From Diploscapter coronatus (Eukaryota > Nematoda > Chromadorea > Rhabditida > Rhabditidae), in contig OZ038422.1 in NCBI GenBank assembly GCA_964036155.1, forward strand, positions 43,423,201-43,487,200: a DNA stretch of 64,000 bases. Direction: 5' to 3'. Below are positions 20,657 to 33,830 of this stretch, piece after piece (the stretch's first letter is position 1; each line of letters starts with the position of its first letter). The translations under genes were made by a program, and so were the position numbers. Under the pieces are notes generated by a model. That model was not told the DNA's origin. It worked only from the letters and a program-made list of their open reading frames with translations, and did no database searches.

Positions 20657-23600
20657 ATGATAAGCTGTAAGATATATTAATCTAACGAATAAAAAACCTC
20701 TCCATAATAATATCGCTATATGAAGAACTTTGTAGAATCTTAATTAAAAATATATTTTTTAGCGTTATATGATACTGAATTCATTAAACTATCTATAGAT
20801 ATATCCTTGTATTGGATTATTGTCTTCATTATAGTTATTTTTCCAGTTATTATTATACATAAGCTACTGTTAAGAATTTCCGACAGAGAATTATTGGAAT
20901 TAAAGGATGTAATTTGACTTATTTGACAAATATCATAAAATTATTGCTTATAGGCGCCTTATTACCCAATATATTATCAAATGAGAAGTTTAGCAACTTT
21001 CTTTCCGGCTGTGTTACCTGTATTATCACTAACAACATTTATCACACTTCTTATGCTTGCATTATACTTATATTTGCGTGGTAATTCGCATTCGTTAAAA
21101 TTTCTTTATACAGTAGCGATCGAAAGTTTTAAAAATTATCGTTATGAATGCAGACTGGCGTGTCTCATAATTGTGGATTAATTAGAATGAAACTTTGCAC
21201 ACATATTCTTCTCTATTGTAACACTTTTTCGTTTGTTGGGGTATAGAAATACCTTGACTCTCGAACATTGTATTAATTCTCCCAGTATAATTGGGAGTTT
21301 AGAGATTAGGAAATAGAGTTCATGTCCAACACTCGACATGGAGTATGTGGATCCAATAGTGTAGTGAGAGGGGGAACAGGAGAAAGCAAGCTTGCAGTTA
21401 GGTGTCGTTCAGAGAGAAAATCCTCTGGTAAGACTGGGAAGGGACTGTCATGGGAAGGGAGGAGCATGCAAAGTTAGAGATGAGAGTTTAGAGATAGAGA
21501 CAATGATCGTAATCACAATTCGATCCCGTTATACTGTGTATTGAGAATTCTTGCCAATTTCCACTCGAATTGATCTACAATTATTGGTTCTACCAGGCTA
21601 CATTCATAATCACAATTGTTTCGAACTTTTGACCGCCACTGTACACTAATTTTTAGAAAAATAATTTAGACTTATATGAGAACAATCCTGATAATATAGT
21701 TATTGGTTCGGTAAGAAGTTCGCAAATGATGAAATGAGTTCTTGAATTGGAAACGTTTGAAATTCGATTATTGCCTACACTATTTCATAAATACTCTCGA
21801 TTTAAAACGTCATACTATCATTTTCTCATTTCATCATTTCGTCATATATACAAAAGCCATTTCATGATTCCATCAATTACAGGTTTACATATTGCTAGGT
21901 TTATACGTTGTCGTGCAAATTATCATATGGTCTTGTTATTTCGTTATTTGCCACGTCTTCTTGATTCCGATAGTGAGTTCAGCCGTAGCATTGCTTAGCA
22001 TCTGCCTTATTATCCAACGACTTGTGCTCATGTATGAACTACCACGACTAACAAAGCTGCTTACCAAATAAGTGAAAGCTCACTTGCACTATTAATATAA
22101 TGAAAATTGCAGGAATAATTTGAAAAGAATCATTCGTTGCATTATGTCGTTTACGATAATTCTAAATGTAATGTATTTTATTATTATCATATCTATAAAT
22201 TACTATAAAAAATTTGAATATGGACTAATTCTAGTTGTAAGTTGAAGACATCACGTTTTCAATACTTTAATCATGAGCAAAGTGTTATGATTAGAGAGGC
22301 CAAGTTTACTTCTTTCAAGGGAGAGAAAGAACACATGAAATTTTTCGACGTTTCAATTTTCGTTAATTACCCCGTTAATTAGTTGGTAATTTCATGAAAC
22401 CAAGACACCAATTAGGGTAATAAAATGCGCCTGAAATGATGGTGTCATTGGTTTTTTGAAAAAAAAAACTTGGCCTTTCTAGTTATGATACAATAGGAAA
22501 CAAAAGTTTCGAGTCACCTATCCTCTATCCCTGTGTCAATGTTTAGAAAAGTCGCTTGCACTTCTTCAGATTTGGCTGAAACTTAACACAATTTCATGTT
22601 TTCCAAGTGCAATATGTTTTAAAAAAAATCCAGCTAAATTCGATCAGTGCAGAGTACAGATTTTGGAATTTTTGATTTCGACACAGAATAAGGATTATCC
22701 AGTAGTTTTGTTCGACACTGTGATAACCTTTTCTTACGTTACTTCATTCTATTTTATTTTTTATTTTTGATGCATTAGAAGTCGCATAATAATTCAACAT
22801 ATTTAGTTAATATCATTCTTATCTGTGGATATTCTGGCTCTCATTGCCTCGCTTCTCTACTTTGCCCTATATTTCAAGTTTCGTGATTTGGCAAGAATAT
22901 CGTCAAGTTCGAAACATAAATCTGATGCTCGAAGAATATTATACATGATGATACCTTTACTAGTACAGTATGTAAGCAAATTAACACAATTGGTTTATTT
23001 GACCTCTTTGGCTGTTAAACTCGGACATCACAGGGAAAGGATGCAAACCCGATCCGGGATACCCTTTTAGGCTTAACTTTTTAATTAGACTTTTACGAAT
23101 ATCAATTCAACTCTAACTCATCGTGTTTATAACATTTTCGAAGAAATGATAATGCATTGAGATTGAGATCAGTGAGAAAAAGATTTAAGGAACACTTTAA
23201 TCCAAAGATGATAAACGGGGAACAGTCACTGTGCATCAAAATCTTTGATGCACAGTGACATACACCCATTTTGTGGATAGGAATTACTGCCAGTACAACT
23301 AAACTCACTTTTCTGTTGAGCGATTTGATTTACGACATTTGAAAATTATATAATTATTACATATACAAAAATAATCATAAAAATTAATTTAGATATTAAC
23401 GATCAGCTCGTCAGTATTATTATACTTATATTATAGTAATAATTTAAAGCGTGTTCAAAATGAAACAAAACTTTAAGAGTCAAACGCGGATAACACTTTC
23501 CAGATATATGAGAGTACTTTCGCATATTCACGACTATTTGACGCATACTTGTTGTGCATAACTATGCCACTTTCGTTTATAGTTGCCAGTCCGAAACGAC

Positions 23601-23814
23601 GCCAGGCCATTAGACAATATTTCTCGAAAATGTATGAAATTACAATATTAAAAATGATAAATTTCTGGATGTTAGTTGCGTAATTCTGAATTCAGCTGAC
23701 ATGAGTTTCAGAAGGAACAATAGACTGAGACCTTTGACGTCCATGATCAGCCGCAATAATCGTAATAATCAGATTCATCCATCATCGAATCAAAATATAG
23801 CTGCAATTGCATAA
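20657..23814 (+). CDS. Nematode-type 7TM chemoreceptor-like gene, possibly a pseudogene (one defective splice donor)
   Basis: Eight exons in consistent phase: 20657-20666, 20763-20908, 20954-21080, 21899-22067, 22113-22236, 22807-22971, 23504-23631, 23712-23814; 323 aa, a normal size for a nematode serpentine receptor. Hydrophobic helices are clear: LYWIIVFIIVIFPVIII, FFPAVLPVLSLTTFITLLML, LYVVVQIIIWSCYFVI, MSFTIILNVMYFIIII, ILALIASLLYFALYF and a last helix CITMPLSFIVASPKRRQ. The sub-family was not assigned. The donor after exon 4 reads AA|ATAAGTG where AA|GTAAGTG is expected, so intron 4 has A at position +1 (base 22068). It is either a dead splice site or a very rare AT-AG intron. Intron 3 carries a mariner-like MITE and intron 5 another inverted repeat. 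The 10-base first exon is short and least certain. Confidence 0.7.
21111..21641. mobile_element. Tc1/mariner-like MITE in chemoreceptor intron 3
   Basis: The left end TA-CAGTAGCGATCGAAAG and the right end (read inward) TA-CAGTGGCGGTCAAAAG are inverted copies, continuing as TTATGAATG(C/T)AG on both sides. It is flanked by TA, the mariner target. At 531 bases without a transposase frame it is non-autonomous. Its insertion accounts for most of the 818-base intron. Confidence 0.75.
22290..22483. mobile_element. Inverted-repeat element in chemoreceptor intron 5
   Basis: AGAGAGGCCAAGTTT on the left and AAACTTGGCCTTTCT on the right are near-perfect inverted ends. The interior is AT-rich with its own partial symmetry around TTAATTA. 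It is about 190 bases with no coding capacity. Confidence 0.65.
23226..23258. repeat. Perfect 15-bp stem, 3-base loop hairpin
   Basis: TCACTGTGCATCAAA, loop ATC, TTTGATGCACAGTGA. It lies in intron 6 (22972-23503) of the chemoreceptor gene. The stem has no mismatch. It is not followed by a T run as a terminator would be. Confidence 0.8.
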
Positions 23815-24624
23815 TAAATGTCAAATTTCTAGCCTCAATAAATGATCTTTAAATATTATTTCATAAAATATGTTTGTGATAAGCCTAGTTCATAAATAAA
23901 TAAATCACCTGTAAATCTAAGCACAAAACACAATAAAAAATGTCAGCCTTCTTTCTGGTCAATATGATTTTATAATAAGTTTTTATATAATGGTGTGAAA
24001 ACTCATTTGTCAATTTCAACTTCATTGTATCAAACCATAAAAAAGGATAATTATTCTTATTGGCTTTTCAATGATTTTACCTGAACACAGACCTAGTGAA
24101 CACTTTCGTCAGACGAAAAAAATCTATAGGGGCTAGGTCGCAGAGGGAAAATTTTATATGGGCAGGTAGGTCGCAAGAGGTTTCTGATGATCGTCCTCTC
24201 TAGGACTGTATTGAGCTGAAATTAAATAAATTGATGCTATGGAAATAATGAAGAAAATACTCCATTATCAACCAAGTAATGAAAAAGAGATTGACCGAGA
24301 AGAAACAATAAGAAAAATACTAATATTGATACTGCTGACGAAAACTATTATGTTTTGAATACGTTCAACAACTGATCACAAGAAATTGATTACTATTTCT
24401 GCTATATACTTTGAAATTATTATTAAATAAATAAATATTGGATTTTGTTACAGAATTTTGGAATAAAATATTTTTATTTTTAAAAATATTTATTTCAGTT
24501 ACAATTATTCTTCATCACTTCTGGATGTCCTCGAGAATTGTCTGTATCATGTGAATTGAAATTAAATTATTTCATTTTATTGAATAAAGTTTCCACATAA
24601 AGTTTAAGATTAATATAATAGAAC
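23815..24624. other. Intergenic region between convergent chemoreceptor and kelch genes
   Basis: It contains an AATAAA about 25 bases after the receptor stop and sequence duplicated at 18.57-18.80 kb. The block near 24478-24507 (ATTTATTTCAGTTACAATT) recurs at about 29510-29530 beside the kelch relic. No gene was seen. Confidence 0.4.
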
Positions 24625-24630
24625 TTTATT

Positions 24631-25945
24631 TTATGTTAGTTTTCCGACTTCTCGCCATTCATTCGTTTGTGAATCGTATTCCTCAATTGAATTGCAAAAA
24701 TCTTCAAATCCCGATTTTTTAAACCTAAATTAACAAATATTTCGTATAAAGATATGTGAAATCTCAGCTCACCCTCCGATTGCATACAATTTTCCATTCG
24801 CAGCAACAAGCGAATGACCGTATCTTCCATAGTTCATATTAGTGATTCGAGAAATTTGGCTGTTAACTGGAGCTGAGGGGTCGACACACCAACAGGATGT
24901 TGATACTGCACCACTAAATATATAATGATACATTATTTATCATATAAAATTAATGACTTCAATCCTCCAGTTATGTAGATTTTTTTATTTAGCGACGCAA
25001 CTCCGAAATGAATTCGTTTTTCTGGAATCTCTCCACTTTCCATCCATTTTCGCCCATCGTCTGATAATCGATATCTTTTTCTGTTTCCACGACCATCAAT
25101 AACTGAATATCTATAATTATAATAATGAGTATGCTATAATGTGACCGTATAAAATTTCGTCGCATGTTATTGCTAGAAAATCACTAATTGGAAGAGAAAA
25201 TGTAGGTCCTATTTGCCATTCTTCGTTTATTAAAACCTGAATAAATTATTTCATCATGGGCTTTCATTCGATCTTCTTACATCCACACAATTTGTCTTTT
25301 TTTCTCTTTCGGGATCCAACCCACCCAAATAGTACAGTTTATCTTTGAAATAAGCCACGGATGCGTCCATACGCCATTCAGGAGGATCTGGACCTGTAAA
25401 ATTTTTTTAATCGATCATTCATGGGTTTTCTGAAAGACCTTTTGAAATTTGTCGAGTATTCAAGTCAAATATTTCAAATGATTTATTTCTGCCGTCAATT
25501 CCAAAAATCTGAAATTTGAGAAATTATTCGAAATAACGGGCATAAGAGTTTACTTTATTCTGTGTAGTTGCTATTTGAAATGGCCAATAATTGTGGATTT
25601 TTGCAATCTCTTCGACTGAAAAGCTATGAGAATTGAACAAGCATACTCTTCCTTCATATTCATCATTATTTGAATATAAGTCTAAATTATAATAAATTAT
25701 TGAATCTTTTATTCCGTTAAATGTCTTCTTATTTCTTACAGTAAAACAAAACTTCAAGTGGATCATCAGAGGAATTATTTTTACCAGTCTGCAAATTATT
25801 GATATTTCGGACTAATTCATTCATTGTATTGTTAATCAATGGGATTTCAATTTCTTTCTAAAATTATCATTTTCATTTTACTAATGAATTATTTGTTTCC
25901 AAAATGCAAAATAAACGACATTTTTTATCGTCTTCATCAAATCCC
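24631..25945 (-). CDS. Kelch-repeat protein without visible BTB domain, 5' end unresolved
   Basis: Nine exons in consistent phase: 25945-25882, 25857-25740, 25681-25554, 25508-25439, 25393-25281, 25236-25146, 25102-24958, 24913-24773, 24724-24631. They encode about 320 aa to a TAA stop. Kelch blades are clear: LYYLGGLDPERE, IYITGGLN, LYAIGGFKKSG, with spaced Trp/Tyr (YDSQTNEWREVG). The first exon found begins in phase 2, so coding sequence is missing upstream. Nothing BTB-like was found before 26000, where repeats begin. It may be a propeller-only gene or one that lost its 5' end. An AATAAA (24630-24625) lies directly after the stop. Function unknown; likely a protein-interaction module. Confidence 0.72.
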
Positions 25946-26503
25946 CTAACAGTTTATGATGGGTTGAAGTCTTGCTATGATTTTTAGACTGGAATCATGC
26001 ATGAGGGGACCCTGTTGAGTTTTCTCTAATGAACGAGAAGTGACGATTTTGGGCAATTTTCAATCGTTCGGATGTACAGGGTGTCTCAATTTTTCCCTAA
26101 TTTGTTTTTGGAATAAAAACCTTAAAATCCATAAAAATCGAATGCGCTTTTTGCAATGGATAGTCAGAATCAGTACAATTTGTTTGACGCCTATTTCGAG
26201 TTGGAACCAAGTACTCTATTCCCTACAATCACCTGTTTTCTGAAGTGTAAAATTTGAAATAAAAATGGTAAAAAGTGACCGGACCGAATCAAAAGTAGGA
26301 TAATTCGAAAGCCCGTTTAATTTTGAGTAACTTTTGCGAAAGCAATACCCAAAAATTTTCACTATGGAGTTATGTCTTCACTTTGAAAATGTATGGAATT
26401 TTGCACTTCAACAACAAGTGGCTGTATGGGTCAGGATATACGGCTTTCACTCAAACTTATTTCCCCTGTTGTTATGAGGACTCTGAGTATTGTGAATGAC
26501 TGA
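25946..26503. other. Unassigned region between kelch and Hsp70-like genes
   Basis: No exon could be supported. ACAGGGTGTCTCAATTTTT near 26077 resembles ends of dispersed repeats, but a partner end was not found. The missing 5' part of the kelch gene would be expected here. Confidence 0.3.
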
Positions 26504-26835
26504 CTACTTGAGATGAGATAAAAGGAGCGTGTCTTTCTTCCTCTTCTTTGAGCCTCGAAATGCGCGTGCTGATGATATTTGTTCATTTAGCGATTCTTTT
26601 TATTTTCTTTATTCTTTCATCGAATTTAACGGGATTTTTGTAACAATTGTTTGCTAATTGTCTTCCTTTATTGATATTGATAAAAATTACCCGATTAGTT
26701 ATCGATAATTGCCTTTAGAAACGCGAAAAACGAAAAGAGAATAAATAAATCGTCTAACGAACAAATGCTCATCTCTCACACATTTCGGGGCTTACAGGAG
26801 GGGAGAGAAAGAAATACGCTCCTTTATATCTCATC

Positions 26836-26843
<8 letters not shown>
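26504..26843. mobile_element. Inverted-repeat element overlapping the Hsp70-like stop codon
   Basis: CTACTTGAGATGAGATAAAAGGAGCGT on the left is mirrored by ACGCTCCTTTATATCTCATCTCAAGTAG on the right, with partial complementarity inside (core near 26658-26713). The right end includes the last codon and stop of the Hsp70-like gene. It has no coding capacity of its own and is MITE-like. Confidence 0.7.
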
Positions 26844-29531
<2,688 letters not shown>

Positions 29532-29640
29532 TTATGCGACTGCACATTGATAACGCGTTTCATCAATTTCTCCTACTTCAACCCATTCTCGTTCATCGTC
29601 TGATAATCGATATATTCGCTGACTACAGCATTTATTAATT
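29532..29640 (-). pseudogene. Relic of a kelch exon
   Basis: The frame reads RIYRLSDDEREWVEVGEIDE and stops at 29534-29532. It matches one exon of the neighbouring kelch gene (KRYRLSDDGRKWMESGEIPE at 25102-24958). No other exons of this copy were found. It shares 3' flanking sequence with the end of the intact gene, so it is a truncated duplicate. Confidence 0.65.
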
Positions 29641-30344
29641 ACTACTATAGTTAGCATAGGAGAAAGCGCCGAAAGTGATAATGAATTCAACATGCTACCA
29701 CTACGCAACAGGGACTATAACTATGGCATGCGAAGCACCGTTTTTTAATTACTATTCTAATATTCGACCCATTTATCCTTTTTATTCTTCAGTTTTGGTC
29801 AGCAATGATCTGGCACATTTGACCTCCTCTCACTCTCTAAATCATATAAAAAGCAGAGGTGAGCTAGGAGGTTGTTCTTGCATTCTACCCTATTCTGTTC
29901 GGTTCTGTTATTTTCAGTATTGCTTGAATACCAATTGTTGAGTAATTAAACTCTTTGCATCCTGAATTCAACCCCAACTAACGCCCACAATTGAAACCAA
30001 GAGGGCAAGAGCTAACAAGAGAGAGAAGAGAGTGAAAGTATAATAGAGAGGATGAGAAGCCCGATGAAAATTCTTAGCTATTTAGGGAAATGTTGGATGA
30101 ATGAAGAGTATCTGCCCACCTGTTTTGGTGTTTTCATACGTGCATTAATGATTTTCTTTCCAAAGAGGGATTTTCGCAGGAAAACAACGGTGATCTACTT
30201 TAACAATAAAGAGAATCATGGCCACTCGTTCCTTCTTTATTGACTTACGAGAAACAACCCCATTCTTTTCATTGATCATTGTACTGTTCTCTTTTTTATT
30301 TCCACTAAATTACATTATTCGGTGATTTAGAAGCGCATTTGGAG
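29641..30344. other. Unassigned region upstream of the F-box gene
   Basis: Short open frames occur but none has a recognisable domain or splice support. A TTTAG acceptor at 30326-30330, 14 bases before the F-box ATG, fits trans-splicing. Confidence 0.3.
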
Positions 30345-32180
30345 ATGCTATGCAACTTCCCGACGGAAATTATCAACGAAATTCTAATGTATTTGAGCAC
30401 AGTTGATCTGCTCAAAGTTATTCAAGTAAATCGGCGACTTTTGGCGATCGCCAATCTGTCTAAATGTCCATTCCGACACCAATTAATGAAACGGTATCTC
30501 GAATTATCCCTGAATACTGGAAATATTCATGATATGTGCTGGACACCATGTCTTGAGTGTAATGTATGTATTATCTATGAAATAATTTTCGAAAATAAAA
30601 TTACGAACGAGTGATTTCAGAATGAATATATGGAAAATGCGCAATTATCAATCGTGCAGAAATGTGTGGATGGCCAAAATCGGAGAGACTTTTTTTTGTG
30701 AAATCTCAAGAATCTGTTGCAATAGATGGTCAAGGCTGAAAAATCTAGGCTTAGAACCTGGTTATTATATATCGTCGTCTTATGAACTCATTTCAATGCT
30801 TAACAGTTCGTTCGATACTACATTAGGTATTCATCGTAATTGATTCAGATTATGCAATTAAGCATAGTTTGTGTTGATAACTCAATTTTAGATAACACCA
30901 TTAACAATTATCGTTACGAGACATTCGGGGAAGCTATAAACACATTTAATAACTTGTTATACTATCTGCTCAGGAATTGTATCATCAAACAGTTACATGT
31001 GGTAACAATTCGATTTTACCTATCACCCAAGATAATATGAATATAAAATGTAAAATTTATGAATATTTTAGGGGTTGGCCAATGATCTACATATTTGGAG
31101 GAAACTGAATGAACCATTTGAAGAATATCATTCATCAATTCGTTGTCACCCTAGTGTCAAGTTGTTCAAGAGTGCTTGTAAGTCCATTATACCTATAAAA
31201 ATAGCTACACTGCAATATGTGTATACATACGTTAAAAATTTTAGTTAAAGACATGGAAATCGATGGTAAAGAACTGTTCTCCCATCGAATATTTACTAAA
31301 GGTACTTATCAACACAATAATCATGGTTTCATCCTTCTTTCAAGAAATGCAACTACAGAATCTACTTACCATATTCCCTCTAGTAGAAGGGCATCCCTTT
31401 CTATTCTCAGATCCTCCTTAGGGGTGCTCCACTATTTTTTTTTCGAAGTCCCTCTAGAGGTGCCCTTCAATTAGAGAGAATACGATAAGTAAATTCTGTA
31501 GTTGCATTTTTTGAAAGGAGGATGAAAGAGTGATAATACAAAATTTAACAAAATAAAATTTTCATTCTACATTTAGGTATTTCCAATGCTTCTATAAGTA
31601 CATTCGAAAACGTCAGTCCACTTGTCAGTTTAGTCTATTCCGATATTCTATTGACGGTAAATGAATTATTATACAAATTAAATGTGTTGCAATATTATAA
31701 ACTAAGAAAATGAGATTTCATCAACTTTAAATAAAGAGTGTCTTGTTGCAATAAAAACAATAAAATGAATTTAGGCAAATAAAATTTACATTTACGGTCG
31801 AGATCTCGAAATGGAAAGTGAAATGATGTTGAAGATACTGAAAAGCGTTAGCGATATTGAACTCTTCTCATATGTCGATTCATGCCATAATGCGATATCT
31901 AAACTTTTAGAGGTAACATTTCCCATATTTTTTTAAAAATAGAATTCTTTAGCATTTCTACAAGAATCATATCGAACTAAAGAGAAAAATAATTATCCAC
32001 ACTAGAAGATACAACTCGAACGATTCTGTCGTGATATTTTTGGCCTTAGTTCCGAAGGAAGCCTACGAAATCAGTAGTGATGGAATGTCGTTTATAATGA
32101 CAAACTTATACGGACAGAAATGGACATTCAGCAAATCATTTGGCAGATATCACGTTAATTATCAAATATTATCGCAATAA
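30345..32180 (+). CDS. F-box protein
   Basis: Nine exons: 30345-30563, 30621-30663, 30749-30826, 30868-31001, 31072-31177, 31245-31265, 31577-31656, 31775-31912, 31953-32180; about 348 aa. The N terminus is an F-box (FPTEIINEILMYLSTVDLL, then VNRRLLAIA), which binds SKP1 in SCF ubiquitin ligases. The rest is an unassigned, probably substrate-binding region with hydrophobic repeats (NLLYYLLRN, MMLKILKSVSDIELFSYVD), in the style of the large nematode F-box families. Exons 2-4 are the weakest part: the junctions chosen are the only ones found that keep phase, and an open frame overlaps the proposed intron 2. An AATAAA is at 32465. The gene has the AT-rich, TTTAG-ended introns of its neighbourhood. 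Confidence 0.68.
31322..31533. mobile_element. MITE-like inverted repeat in F-box gene intron
   Basis: The left arm contains AATGCAACTACAGAATCTAC; the right arm contains GTAAATTCTGTAGTTGCATT, its near reverse complement. Complementarity extends outward to CATCCTTCTTTC and inward through CCCTCTAG. It makes up most of the 311-base intron between the exons ending at 31265 and starting at 31577. Confidence 0.7.
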
Positions 32181-33830
32181 ACCGAACTGGACCAGGATTA
32201 ATAATCTATCAGCAGCTGAATTACCTTTAAAATAATTGGTAGTTACAGTGGTGTCACAGGATCGAATTTTGATTTTTTTCGGAACAGATCTTTTGCTTAT
32301 GCTAATTTGAGTATCTGCGTTTTCTAGATATACAATGCCATATTTCCTACAATATTTTTACATGCTTTCATAGGATGTTGATTTGTCGCTTTTTTTTAAA
32401 CTATTTCATTCCATTGTCTCTTTGTCTATTCATGATTTGTTATACGATAATTTTAAGTAATTTCAATAAAATGTTTGAGCTAAATGCTTATTGGTCAAAA
32501 TTTTGATAGTAACCAGAAAAGTAGTGATAAGCAATAATAGGAAAATAGTCTATACTTCTTTGATGAAATGGTGCAAATTTCTCGAATTCATGGCTATCAA
32601 TAACGCAAGATAAATGTTTATTGAAAATGCACATCAAATTACGAAAATGCTAATATTTTGACTTTACAATTAGAAAAGAGGTATGCGAAATTTTTAAAAC
32701 TTTTCTTAATTTTCTTGAGCTTATCATCATTTTTTTGAAAATGGATTTCAGATTCGTGTTCTACGCATCCGAATTGATCTTTCTAGCGGAACAGATTCCT
32801 TCTAAAATGATTTTTTGCTCAGTTTAGATTATGAAATTATATATTAGAAGAAACACATGTACCTCTCGCAATATGTCAGAGGGCCCGTTCATACTTAGTT
32901 GCATGCAACTTGCAATTCGCGTGCAACTCGGCGAAATAGTACGAGAAACGCGGAGAGTGGCCAAATTGCAGCAAGTTGCATGCAATTTTGTCTATTCATT
33001 CTCTCTTCATTTTCCGCGCTATTTTGAGCGAGTTGCAAGTTGCATGCAACTGCAACTAAGTATGAACGGGCCCAGAGTGATCCAATTTAGTAAAAGCAAA
33101 AAGTTGTCATTTTGAAACTCATTTTAAACATATTTTTTGATAAAATTTCGTTTTTTTTTCTTTCGAATAACATAATTAGGGAGTACCAAATTTTATTTTA
33201 GTTAAGTTTTCAGACGATTTCAGTGATTCTCTGTCAAGATACAGTACCGCAAAGGCGAGCACCTATTATTGTCTCGGAAAAAGTTGCGGGACGCAGAATT
33301 TTTCTAATTTTTTTTTTTACATATTTTGTACATGTCAACTAGGTGTACCGATTCATCAAAAAATTAAATGTACCTTTTTTATAACTCGAAATATTAGCAC
33401 TGTCGTAATTTGATGTGCATTTGACGCGCATTTGCGGACTTGCTTCGCACCCAATCAATAAATCAATAGTACCATATGAAAGAGCGGTATCGAATTGTAT
33501 AGTAGGTACCGATAAACTATTAAAAGCAAAAAAAGTTGGCGATAATCGAAAGGGCTATCAACTATGGACAATATTGAACCGAGGCAAAGGGGCGGGACTT
33601 GGCGGTCCCTACCTATATTTTTTGAGTCTGACTCAAATGTTTCCTGGTCTGTTTGTGATTTCATTTTTTATTTTTATTTTTCATGCTTCTTTGTTAATTT
33701 GCATTTTGTCGTAACATCTTCTTGCTTCTGAGACATCTTTTCAACGCGGTATCACTATTTTCTTCGAATTTCGTTCGAGTTCAATTCGTCGTCGATGTTT
33801 TCTCGAAGAACTGCATTCTTGTTTCAGTGG
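32181..33830. other. Intergenic region between F-box gene and NCAPH2
   Basis: Contains the F-box poly(A) signal (32465), the MITE at 32882-33072 and, near 33828, the NCAPH2 leader. Short frames around 33415-33714 have no recognisable domain. No gene was supported. Confidence 0.4.
32882..33072. mobile_element. 191-bp MITE with long terminal inverted repeats and 5-bp target duplication
   Basis: Ends GGCCCGTTCATACTTAGTTG and CAACTAAGTATGAACGGGCC are exact reverse complements, and the inner arms (GCATGCAACTTGCAA) also match with small offsets. It is flanked on both sides by CAGAG (32877-32881 and 33073-33077), an apparent target-site duplication. There is no coding capacity. Confidence 0.85.

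Noticed and set aside
33415..33714. 99-codon open frame upstream of NCAPH2
   Set aside because: The translation has no family resemblance and a partly open frame lies on the opposite strand; not supported as a gene.
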